Positions 1 to 10,109 of a stretch of 64,000 bases of DNA are shown here, one piece after another (position 1 is the first letter of the stretch; the number at the start of each line of letters is the position of its first letter). Both the position numbers and the translations under genes were made by a program. The notes below the pieces were generated by a model. The model did no database searches and was not told where the DNA came from. It saw only the letters and a program-made list of their open reading frames with translations. This DNA is from Pseudopyrenochaeta lycopersici (taxonomy: Eukaryota; Ascomycota; Dothideomycetes; Pleosporales; Pseudopyrenochaetaceae): positions 558,001 to 622,000 of the forward strand of contig NHZP01000016.1 in NCBI GenBank assembly GCA_003313425.1, read 5' to 3'.

Positions 1-935
1 CCACTTACGAATTCATGGACCGCTAGCAGGTCGACTTTTGGAAGAGGATAGTCGATCTGGAAAACTTCCGAGAAGTGGTCTACAATTTTGTGGCAATTGT
101 CCAAAGCAAAGCGTCCCTGCTCTTTTAGTCCCCGAGTAGTGTAGACCCTAACAGGGATATTCTTCCCATTGTACTTGCGCTCTGTGAATGCCTCCACATA
201 CTCGAAGTCTCCAATAGCCCATGCCAGTAGATAGGTCGACATGATGGGAGTTCGCTCAAAGACTACGACGTGGAAACCATCGCGCTTGCTGGGCTTGATC
301 TCCTTCTCAGGCATGTTGCTAAGTGCGATTTGGTCCTTGGGGACTTCAATGTCGACATCGAAAGTGGCTTTGAGGTTGGGCTCGTCGAAACAGGGGAAGG
401 CACGGCGGGCGTCGCAAGACTCGAATTGTGTGCTGAACATGTAGTGGAACTCATCGTCTTTCGCAACGGATGCGGGGACCTCGCCCTTAGGCTTGTACTT
501 GGAGCGGTAGAAGCCGGCCATGATGTTGTTGATGGTGCCTTTGAACTTGATCTCCAGGGTAGCCTCACCAGAGTATTCAATCTTCTCCCCAAAATCAAGT
601 GTGACGCGCTGACGCTTCTCATCGTACGATATGTTCTTTGTCGACCGCGTCTTGTCTCCGGTCTTCAGCTCCGCGCTATCGACCTCTAGTTGATGCGCAT
701 TGAGCACCAGGTCGCTGAATCCATCATCCTTTGTAATCTTGGTGTTGATCGTCACGGTTCCTTTATAGCCAAAGTTTCCGCCGAATTCGAGATCATAGAG
801 GGAGACGGCGTAGTGCGCTGGTTTGACCCTACAGAAGACGGTGTAAGCTTCGAAAAGCCTTAAGGAAGCACAGAAGGACAGTGAGCGGCACGAGGCGGCT
901 TACCAGGCAGGAAGAATGTCTCGATCTGAAGCCAT
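1..935 (-). CDS. ape2: M1 zinc aminopeptidase, N-terminal part (puromycin-sensitive type), truncated by window edge
   Basis: This is the 5' portion of a neutral M1-family metallo-aminopeptidase (yeast Ape2/Aap1, human PSA type), which trims N-terminal residues from peptides. Exons are 935-904 and 828-9; the 75-bp intron 903-829 has GTAAGC/CTGTAG ends. A second donor (GTAAGTGG) lies at 8-1, so the gene continues past the left edge. The translation starts MASDRDILPAWVKPAHYAVS and carries the M1 N-terminal beta domain, including the signatures STQFESCDARRAFPCFDEP and RTPIMSTYLLAWAIGDFEY. The catalytic GAMEN and HEXXH motifs would lie outside the window. I chose the ATG at 935 (context CAGTCATGGC). 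The same frame stays open upstream to a TGA at 1257-1259 without any ATG and reads like a mitochondrial presequence (see findings). Family assignment is firm; the distinction between Ape2 and Aap1 is not. Confidence 0.9.
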
Positions 936-2044
936 GACTGCAAAGCTGCTGGTAACCTCGCTCTGACAATATCTCTTCTGAACGCCAAAAGCGCTTTGTC
1001 TCGCAGCTGTAAGTCGTGGTCTGGATCTTGAATATGTGCAGGTGGAACTGTGAAGCTCTCTAGTCTTGCTCGAGGAGCTACTAGAGTGGGGTGCGGCAGG
1101 CGTGAAGCTCTTATAAGCCGGGCTGGAAGAAAGCAAAGATACCCTCAAGCTAGACTTTGAACGAAGCAATTGTCGAGAGCAAAGTCTCGCAGGAATAGAA
1201 AGAGCAGCCAGCTTTAGAAGAGGGGTCGGAATGCAGGAGCGGAGTGCTACCGGAATTCAATTGCATGAGATGATGCTTACTGCAAGCACCTGCAGGCAAA
1301 CTCAGGCGGGAAGGTGCGCGTGCGATGCCCCACGACGGGCTGATCCCTGTGGACGGCTAGCGCGGGGCTCAAAGATGCACATGGATGACAAGACATGTTG
1401 CGAAGGGCATCGAGAAGATACCAAGAACAGCCTCTTTTGCGATGCTAGGAGTTACTGCTCTTCCTTGTCCTCTCGCGGATTGAGCAAATCATTGACGTGC
1501 GACACAGTTTCTCTCTTGTCTACGCACACATAGACAAGTTGGAACAACAACAATCGGAATCCTGCGTAAAGGAGCTTATAAAACACGCGCTGTACTTGTT
1601 CCTCCGAGGTCCTCTGATGGATTCTGGTAGCCTCACTTAACAGTATATTATGAAGAAGGCTACGCCGGACGAGACCTTGGGAGCTAGCGCATTGGTTGCC
1701 CTGTAATTGTTCTTCAAACGTCCTCGGGAGGACTCTGGTGGCCTTACTTGGTAGTATATTACGAACAAGGCTACATTGGACTAGACCTTGGGTATTAGAT
1801 CTGTTTATCTTCACTAACCGGTAATCTTCCTCGGCGGTCCTCCTAGACGTTAGAGGTCGAATCTGGCGTGTGGAAGACCAAGTTCAGGACGCTCAAAAAG
1901 TAATATTCCCATATGCGCCGTGCAAATGCGTCGAACTCGCGCTAACCATGCAATGATATCGTGAATCCCAACAGGTCCAAAGGCCCGAGACGCCGCGCAA
2001 TTTTTGAGAAAGCGTGAGCACTAATATTCGACTCTGAAATACCC
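936..2044. other. Gene-free stretch upstream of the aminopeptidase
   Basis: I see no convincing gene here. It contains the open but ATG-less upstream extension of the aminopeptidase frame (936-1256), and an imperfect tandem repeat (1591-1792) listed separately. A minus-strand open frame at about 1452-1814 covers the repeat but has no recognisable domain. Confidence 0.5.
1591..1792. repeat. Imperfect tandem repeat, two 91-bp copies, period 111 bp
   Basis: Copy A is 1591-1681 and copy B is 1702-1792. By eye they align without gaps at about 71 of 91 positions, and share the cores agtatatta and agaccttggg. A weaker third partial copy may follow at about 1817-1860 (tcttcctcggcggtcctcct). Many differences are C/T or G/A. 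On the minus strand both copies read through as similar peptides (QGLV..SL..NIL.S.ATR), which may just reflect the duplication. Origin unknown: a decayed mobile element or minisatellite are both possible. Confidence 0.75.
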
Positions 2045-2522
2045 TCAAACCCGGATCAGCACATCCAAACACTGTATCCGCCACTCCTTCTTTCCCAGCA
2101 ACCCCTTTACCCACTCGTAGCTCTGGGCTCCACTGACACTCCCACTTGCTTGTGCCACCTTTTCCATTACGCCATCCACCGTGCTCCTCAGGACTGCTTG
2201 CCCAGTGTGTGTAGCTGCCTGCACCAGCACGCCAGCCGTCTCCATTGTGCCGTTCAAAGCGAGCTCTGCTGTTCCCGCGAGCGGCGGATCAAACCACGGC
2301 GTGTGGAAGTCGAATAGCGCGACAACGAGGATGAAAAGCAGAAGCGAGCAGTATACACATGGCCGATTGAGGAAGTATGTTGCAGAAATGAAGAGGACGA
2401 GGTAGACGGGGGATGCGTGTGTTCGTAGCCTATTACATATACGTTAGCATGCGCCAGAAAGGTAGTGCACAAATGACGTACAAGAAGAACAGAACCGGTA
2501 TCCAGCTCCGTAGGCAGAACAT
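2045..2522 (-). CDS. Small two-segment membrane protein, unknown function
   Basis: Not recognised. The model has two exons, 2522-2482 and 2429-2045; the 52-bp intron 2481-2430 has GTACGT/TAG ends and a GCTAACG branch site, which supports it. The product is 141 residues and begins MFCLRSWIPVLFFLLRTHAS. The first 55 residues hold two or three hydrophobic stretches (SWIPVLFFLL, VYLVLFISATYFL, CSLLLFILVVALFDF). A proline-tryptophan turn (HTPWFDPP) and a soluble C-terminal half of about 80 residues follow; the latter has amphipathic helix character and no cysteines. The topology suggests a hairpin-anchored protein of an internal membrane, but that is inference. The continuous coding character across the splice and the good start context make a real gene likely. 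Confidence 0.65.
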
Positions 2523-3413
2523 TATTGTGTTGATGTGAGCAGCCTTGCGAGCGCGCTATTCTTTCAGAGTATGAGTGTCGCTCGGATACGGAAATCGCGG
2601 AATCCGATAGGCGCGCGGCGATACTGTGAACGCTGATTACGGCCGCACGAGCAGAGGGCGGGCGTGGTTTAATAACAGTTATAGGGTACGGTTGTTGAAG
2701 ACGTGAAAGGCAGCGGGGAGTGAAGGTTAGCGCTTGGGTTTCGGCGTTGATTGATTGGAACGAACGACGGAAGTTCCGCAAGTGGCGCTTGCGTACGGGC
2801 ACTCGCGTTCACGTGTCTCAACCTTATTCATGAAGGGGGATGACGCAACAATCAGTGCTTCATACTTCAGGTTGTGTTTTGGAGACGTCATTATCTCTCA
2901 GAAAATACAACACGTGGTAGATTAAACGGCTTCATGCCCGCTCCCAATACTAAATTCGAAGCTGTGTCGCAACTTGAACAGGCAGAACATTATCCATCCC
3001 AGGCGACTTCCGTTTCTCAACCATCACCCTTGCAACGGCACTGTTCCAACTATCCATACTTACCTGTCATGTCATGGGTAGCTTACCGCTGCGTAGCGCG
3101 CAGCTAGCTTAATTCTAGTTCACCTCGTCACAACAACAACATGATAACTGTCATGCTGGGTAGATCCCGTCTAATTGATTCAAGGTATCTCATACATGCC
3201 CATTTGCGCCAGCTCCACTGCCATGTGGGCTCAACATATCGCAGCTAAACAAATACAATGGCTGTATGAGTAGCCCAAACGATTCTTTCGCCAGCCAGCC
3301 AAAGTCGTCTCCCAAAACGCCAACCTAGCAGAACTTATGATACAAGAAGCTCAGATGTGGCCGTCTTCGGCAGCCAGGTAATAGAAGTCAAGGTTCCCAA
3401 GTTCTCGCAGCTC
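2523..3413. other. Intergenic stretch
   Basis: I see no supported gene. A minus-strand open frame across 2254-2802 is arginine/serine-rich and conflicts with the better spliced membrane-protein model. The right end holds the 3' flank of erd2. Confidence 0.5.
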
Positions 3414-4306
3414 CTAGACCGGGAGATTGAACTTCTTGCCTTGAATGACCCTAAAAGATGTCAGCATCGTGGCCAAGAGACTTGGGTTTTAAGTAGTAGT
3501 GACTTACTTTGTCCAGTAGATGTAGAAGAAATCGGTGTACAGAATGGTCTGGATAATGCCTGCAATGACGGCATTTGGATCGTAGAACTTGGGCACTTCG
3601 GTGAGATATCGGTAAACCCAGTTAGGGATGTACAACGCCCTGTACGCGCCAAGCGCAAAGAGGTAATGCGTAGTGATCGTTTCCGCTTCGCCAGTTCTTT
3701 GTAGCATAAAGAGCTGTGGAAGAATCGCAACAGACTCTAGCCAAATAGAGAACGTCCAGAGGATCTAGAGGCTTCTTAGTATATGTCCTTCTATGTCGAT
3801 TTGCACATAATCACCTCAGGGAATGTGTATTTGTACGGAAACAATATCGCCATCACTGCGCTAGCTCCCAACAGATATTGCACCTTGAATGTATCCAAGT
3901 TGGGGTCGTGAGTCGGCTTATAGTCGTTCAGCATGAGGTAAACGGTGTACGCGGATGTGCCAATGAAGACGATTTTGAAGACAGTGTTGTATAGCAGTTT
4001 CGGTTCGTAGAAAGTCCATAGCAGGTCGACGTAGCGCGTAAGGTAGACCATGAGGTAGAGGAATTGCGATTTGAACGAGATGCCGGATGCGCTCTGTTTC
4101 AGTAGTCATTAGATCGAGTGACAGGCGGTGAATAGTAAGTAATGGGGGCATACGCTTGACGTCTTCATTTTGTGCAGGAGGATCAGGATGGAGAGGAGAT
4201 GGGATAAATCCCCTAGAATGCATCTATTAGCATTGCGACAGCGCAAGACGCCCACAGTCCCCATGAGAGGGCTCAGCGTACCTAACAGTCTGAAAATATT
4301 CATCAT
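3414..4306 (-). CDS. erd2: ER lumen protein-retaining receptor (HDEL/KDEL receptor)
   Basis: Erd2 is the seven-helix receptor that binds HDEL-type C-terminal signals in the Golgi and returns escaped ER chaperones by COPI vesicles. Five exons: 4306-4282, 4212-4154, 4093-3815, 3764-3508 and 3450-3414, all with GT-AG introns of 50-70 bp. The product is 218 residues, the usual size (212-220). It starts [20 protein letters not shown] and includes the family signatures [39 protein letters not shown] and [20 protein letters not shown]. The cytosolic tail ends [12 protein letters not shown], which retains the lysine-rich COPI-retrieval region. Two adjacent ATGs exist at the start; the second (4303) may equally be used. 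The gene is divergent from the GH85 gene, with 531 bp between start codons. Identification is secure. Confidence 0.95.
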
Positions 4307-4837
4307 CGCGACGGTGCGTTTGTGGTCGCTGCGGAAAGTACGGGGTGTACAGCAACTCGGTGTTGGTGAGATCTGGAAAGCTTCGCGATACCCTCGAGAT
4401 AAAAAGACACGTTGGGGCAGCTGCAAGGCGTAGGGTTGGGAGCTGATCCTTGCATGCCAAGTCTGCCCCTGCCGGCACTAGCGCGTCACCTCTGATCGTC
4501 GTTGCCGCATCCCGCACTGGTCATGGCATTTCCGAAGTGCCCATGCTCAAAATCAACACCTCTCAAGTGGACCACTGTTGAAGCACTACACATCCTGAGT
4601 CCATTCTCTTGGCTAGCGAGCAGTTCGTGGCTGTCGTAACAGATTCGTCAATCAGACCACAGCAGACATCAACTGAGCGCTGGAGACTGCATTACTTCGC
4701 TGGCGCGGTCATGTATCGACACTACCTGTGGTAAAAACGCTGCACAAACATCGACGAGGCGAGCTTTCCCTATACTGCTCAGATACGCCAAAGATGTACT
4801 TGTAAATGTAATTCAAGGAACGTTCATCATCACCCAA
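4307..4837. promoter_or_regulatory. Shared divergent promoter region of erd2 and the GH85 glycosidase
   Basis: These 531 bp separate two start codons that point away from each other, so both promoters must lie here or overlap neighbouring exons. I see no clear TATA box or recognised operator. A bidirectional promoter is inferred from position only. Confidence 0.45.
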
Positions 4838-6977
4838 ATGGCCGGCCTCTTGGGATGGAAGGACATTTTGAGGCCTATCCGGGATGGATACCGCCATCTG
4901 TTTCCTACCCCAGACACGGGACCAACACCAGAAGAGCGTCGCAAGCAACGTGAGTTGGATCGGGAAAAGGGATTCACCTATTTCGACACTTTTGAACAAT
5001 TACATCAATGGACTGAGGCAGATTGTGATCCTTTTCAGAGTGCAAACACACCGTTGTCACCCCGGCGATATGTAGATGCCAGAGATGACCCGGGGAAATC
5101 AAATATTCTCTTGATCCACGATCATGCTGGAAATTATCACGATTATGAGAGTGTACAGGGAGGAAGTATAGACGAGGACAGGTATGCTTGTGAATATCTT
5201 CAATACGTTGATACATTCATCTATTTCTCTCACAAATTGGTTTGCGTTCCGCCACCTACGTGGATAAATCTGCTCCATCGCAATGGTGTGGAAGCTCTCG
5301 GGACTTTGCTCATTGAACCGCAAAACGAAGGCTCAGATCGATTACTACAACACGAAGATAGCGGAATGTCATTCCCAGTGGCAAAGAAATTGGCCAAAAT
5401 TGCGAAGCATTACGGCTTCGATGGCTGGCTTATCAACATTGAGAAGCCATTTCCAAAAGACGACTGGAGTTCTGAACTGTTACAAATGTTCCTTCGTGAT
5501 TTGAGAGCCGAAATGGGCGAGAAAAGGCGACTGATATGGTGCGTATGAGTGTACACAAATAGGCAGTGAAATGCTCAACTCTGTATTTAGGTATGACGCC
5601 CTAACTACGAGCAACAAAGTGTCCTACCAGAATGCCTTGAATTCCTCCAATTTGCCGTTTGCAAGGGACGCAGAAAACATGCTCACAAATTATTGCTGGA
5701 AGGAATCCGACGCAAAGGGCTCCGCAACACTTGCCTCGGACAATCTTAGAAGCCTTTACTTCGGCATCGACGTGTGGGCACAAAATACCACTAAATTGAC
5801 CCATCCACGAGTTACGTATCCTGAAAAGGGTGGTGGTGGCACAAACACTGGAATTGCAGTTGCCAAACTGGCCGACCTGGGACTCTCATCTGGTGTATTT
5901 GCACCAGCGTGGTCATTTGAGCATTTCCCAGGCCATGGCCGAGCAGTCGAACGGTCAGTTTGGGAAGGCACTAAGCTTCCTGATAGCATTGATTGCTCCT
6001 GTGGAGATTGTCATACGCGTCATCAACCAAATCAAGAGTCCCCGATTATCAAGTCTGCGCGAGAATATGCTGCCGGCTCAGGTGAGTTTTTCTATACGGA
6101 TTTCAGTCGTGCCTTTTTAAAGCACGAGAATGGAGAGAAAAATAACTATGGCGGTCACAAAATACATGCACAACTCGGCGCACAATCGATCCTCCCGCAA
6201 CCCTCAACAACGGAGAACGGCAACCGAGCCGCCCATCTTTCGTACTCTTTAGAGGACTCGGGGGAGCGAACCCAGTTGGTGATTCAATCAAAACAAACTT
6301 CTTCAGACACAACTGGCGAGGATTCTGAATTCTGGCTCACCCTCTATAAACTAGATATGCCAGCCAACGGGTACTTGCATTTCAGAGTCGCCTGCCGAAA
6401 CTTGCTACACTCGATGACGGGCGTTGCGGTCAGCTTCTACCTCATGACGACTGATGGTCATCAGTTCCTGTCAATTCCAGAGAATGATGATATACAGTCT
6501 CTCGAATCGATTATCGGTCAGGCAAACCACTCCAGCTGTCGTTTGCAAGAGGTAGGCATTCATGTGCGATGTGCACCAACTACTGAGGGAGTGCCCATGC
6601 GGCTCGTTGAAGTAGCAGAGATTTGCATTTCATCTCAATCTGCACTGCAAACGCCGAAGTCCTGCATTGTCGACAACATACGCGCCGAGCATCGCGGTAA
6701 CGATGAGAACATGCATACCAGACTGTGTTGGAATTATAGTATCGCCGAGGACTTTGAAAGAATTGATGGTATGCCGTACAGCGAAATAACAGGGCCATTC
6801 TCATACTTCTTCATTCGACTCGACGGTATGGGACTGGGAAGATCGTACGCCTCAGAATATCCATTACCACCTAGTGTGGTGGAGAGATTCAAGGGGAAGG
6901 AAGTCAATATTCATATTTCCGGAATTGGATTCGATGGCCATAAACTTGCTGAGGGCGATGTCACATTGCGCGTCTAA
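4838..6977 (+). CDS. Cytosolic endo-beta-N-acetylglucosaminidase (GH85 ENGase)
   Basis: GH85 enzymes cut the chitobiose core of N-glycans between the two GlcNAc residues; cytosolic forms process free oligosaccharides and misfolded glycoproteins released from the ER. Exons are 4838-5538 and 5591-6977 around a 52-bp intron, giving 695 residues. The TIM-barrel part runs from about residue 45 to 370. It contains IHDHAGNYHDYESVQG, VPPPTWINLLHRNGVEALGT and GFDGWLINIE; Asn200 and Glu202 of the last motif match the catalytic N-x-E pair. Later landmarks are YFGIDVWAQNT and FAPAWSFEHF. The remaining 300 residues look like beta-sandwich modules. No signal peptide is visible (MAGLLGWKDILRPIRDG), so it is probably cytosolic, unlike secreted fungal GH85 or GH18 enzymes. 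Not every filamentous fungus keeps this family. Confidence 0.93.
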
Positions 6978-8504
6978 TGATATCGTGGGCATGGCGGTAG
7001 CATATCAATTCAAATAATGCGCTGTCCGCAATCTTTACGCGTCTCTATATAATTCTCGGTAATTATATCCAATGTACAATCTGTCAATTGCTCAACCTCC
7101 AATAGCTCCAGTATTAGTATGACGATAGGCCCCCGTGAAGTGCCTCTGAAGCACCCATATGAATGATTATATCAAGCTAGCGATCGTGAATACAATGAAC
7201 GCATTGATAGGAACCAATGTACTAATTGAAATCAATATCTAGACGCCATTGAAATCAAAACTAGTAGACATGACAGCGAAAGTTTGCAGGAAGCCTGTGG
7301 CTCGCAAAATACTCGGTGAAGACGTTATAAAGACATGGCAATAGTGGCACAAATGCGCCTCAGCATTACAACTTTCGACCATAATAATGAAAAAAGAAAT
7401 GCTTCGGCAGCCTCGCGTTCGAATAGTAAGAACGGTCTTTGTGATGGAGATGGCTCTTTGTTCATTACTGTACCAAATTTCTTTCCAGTGAGAAGTGTGA
7501 TTCGAAGTTATTTTCCCAATACAGTGTGCGTGGTAATAAAAGGCTGAATACCATACCATACCTTCTAGATATAGCGATATCGGGGCCCAACTTCGGCATC
7601 AACATTGGAGAGCTTTTGAAATAATTGAGGAGTTGTTTACCGAACAGATGCCACAACGACAGAAAAAATCCGATGCCGATTTCCAGCTTATGCAAAGCAC
7701 ACTGTCACTAAATTGGGCATAGCAACTGGACATTTCCGTGTTACGAATGGAATGTGAAGCTGTGGAGTTGACACGACCCATGAAACACGCTTCCTAATCC
7801 GAGACTTCAACGTGTCAGAAACCCAAGGAATGCATTGAAGGGCTTCTAGGACAACAGAGAGATCTAAGCTGAGCTTCGGCTTGAGGAATGCTTTCGTGTC
7901 TCTACAATATACGACTTGCCAGATTTGAACGCGACAACGCCAACTTCTAACCATAAATACTGGTATTCAAAACCCTCCTCCCATATTGCACACATCGAAA
8001 ACACATACATTGTCGGCAAGCTACGTCGGACCAAGAAACAATCAAGCTTCCTCCAGTCCCTCGTCGCCCATGTCGGCAACCAGGATAAACAAAGTAGTGC
8101 AACCACGGAAAAATCACACACCACCCCCGCCATAAACAATCTAATATATTGCAAAAATGGGACTGGCTACCGGCGACAACGTCTAAGTGCAAACATTCTA
8201 GAAACATGGGTGCCAGAATTGCGCGCCGATGGTCGTGATTGGCTGGCGCGGTCGCGGTTGCTCGAAGTGGTAAAGGCGACGTTGGAGCGAGGAGGGGGAA
8301 CTGAGGGGGAAGGAGGGAAACGGGGATGAGAAGGTAGATTGAAGAGGGATGAGGAGGGGGGAGGACGGGATTTCCTGGCTAGGTGCGCAAGTTTTGCTTA
8401 AGGATAGGGCATCGGGGCTTCGCGAATTTACTGCAAAGTCTGCGAGAGTTATCTGCGTTTTTGCCTTTTGAGGGTTGCGAAAAGATGCACAAGCATATGC
8501 GACC
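6978..8504. other. Intergenic stretch between GH85 and GT90 genes
   Basis: I see no supported gene. Short hydrophobic minus-strand frames around 7864-8207 have no start context or family resemblance that I trust. The last 250 bp is purine-rich (runs of gagg and gggga at 8285-8370), probably promoter or leader of the GT90 gene. Confidence 0.45.
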
Positions 8505-9958
8505 ATGGCGCCCGTTCCGAGAAGCCATTTCCGCACTGTGGTTCTTGCCTGTTTCCTGATTACCTTTGTGACGATCTCGTGGTTCTACAGAGACCGGAGT
8601 GTGGAGAATGGGTCTCGGAATCGCGCTTTTGCTGGCCAGCAAGTGCGCATGAAGGCGAAGCCGGGGGCATCCGATGAGGGAGACGCGAACGCACGCCCGT
8701 TGAATCTTGAGGAGGAGGAATGTCGAGAGGCTTTTCCTTTGCTCTTTTCTAGTATCGATGCTTCAGTCGCGCGAGGGAAGTTTCTGTTTCCAAAGAGTAA
8801 CCCTGACTATAAAGGCTTGGTGCAGGGCCGTATCAAGGATGGAAACGTACGCTCTGTTCTATTCTTGCTTTTAAAATGTCCGCATTTGTCTGACCCTCTC
8901 ACCACCAGCTATACATTCTCACCACAAGCCCCGACACCCTCCCCGAGATCCTGCACCAACGGACTGCCGTCCTCTCTCAAATCCACCGCGCACTCATCAC
9001 TTCTCCCTCTCCCCTGCCAGACACATACTTTGCCTTCTGTATCAACGACGTGCCCAAGAACAACACGTGGGCTTTCTCGCGGCCCAACAAGGCAACAGAT
9101 TATAACACATGGCTCATGCCCAGCTTCGCGTCGTGGTCGTGGCCGAAAGCAAATCTCGGAGTCATAGACGATGTCATGAGGAGGATCGAGGATGTCGAGC
9201 GGCACGTGAAGTGGGAGGACAAGGCAGACAAGGTGGTATGGAGAGGGACACCGTGGTTCAATCCCATCGGGCACACGAGCCTACGCAAGGATCTGCTCAA
9301 GGTTACGAAAGGGAAAGACTGGGCTGACGTCGAAGCCTTGAGTACAGTTAGTAACACGACGAACAGCATCAATATCGAGGACTTTTGCAGGTTTAAGTAT
9401 GTAGTGTATACCGAGGGCGTTACGTATTCAGGACGACTGCCGTATCATCAAGCGTGCGAGAGCGTGCTCCTCACTGCGCCGATAACATGGCTCACGGCGA
9501 GCGGGTTGCTGCTGAGACCGGTGTCCGCGGAGGAGCTGGTGAGAGCTTTTGAGCAGCCAGCGAAGAACCGCGGAGCATTTCCAAGCAGCACAACGATGCT
9601 CGCAGTGCCAGGTGGACTGCCCACCGTTGCAAGGTGGCAAGATGCGAATGCAATTTACGTCAAGCCTGACTTTTCGGACCTTGAAGCTGTTGTTCGGTTG
9701 TTGCGGTTGCGGCCGGAAGTTGCATGGCGTATAGCGCGGAATCAGCGGGAAGTTGTGGTTGGAGGAGGGTATTTGAGTTTGGCGGCAGAGACATGTTATT
9801 GGAGAGCGCTGGTACGGGCATGGGCTGCAGTTGCAGAGATGAATGGAAATGAATGGAGAGATGAAGGGGGGGAACGGTATGAGAAGTGGTTGTTAGAGGA
9901 GGTTAGCAAGACGAGAGACGGAACAAGAGGGAGAATGGGAGGTTCAACTGGTGGATAG
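8505..9958 (+). CDS. GT90 family (CAP10-like) glycosyltransferase, type II membrane protein
   Basis: GT90 enzymes include Cryptococcus Cap10 and the xylosyl- or glucosyl-transferases of the LPMO/KDELC/POGLUT group; they use nucleotide sugars in the secretory pathway. Exons are 8505-8846 and 8909-9958 (62-bp intron), giving 463 residues. The start is the ATG in ACCATGGCG; an in-frame TTG lies upstream. Residues 10-29 (RTVVLACFLITFVTISWFY) form a signal anchor, so the protein should be a Golgi type II enzyme. CAP10-domain landmarks are ADKVVWRGTPWFNPIGHTSL, FCRFKYVVYTEGVTYSGRLP and VKPDFSDLEAVVRLLR. The usual acceptor and exact linkage cannot be read from the sequence. No sister glycan gene adjoins it. 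Confidence 0.88.
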
Positions 9959-10109
9959 CTAGATGTACAAATCTAGTGCAAGAACTATGTATCGTCATTA
10001 CTTGATACTTTTGTCTATCCCCAAAGGACACGGTCAAAAGACTCCGTAATCCATTGTTAATCATGTTACAGGCAGTATCAAGTCGAATCTTCACTGCGTT
10101 GCATCTTCT

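Noticed and set aside
1452..1814. 120-codon minus-strand frame with two similar peptide blocks as a repeat protein gene
   Set aside because: The similarity is explained by the underlying DNA tandem repeat; the frame lacks an ATG start and any recognised domain.
2254..2802. 182-codon minus-strand frame as a gene
   Set aside because: It overlaps the spliced membrane-protein model in another frame and its composition is S/R/H-rich without a domain.
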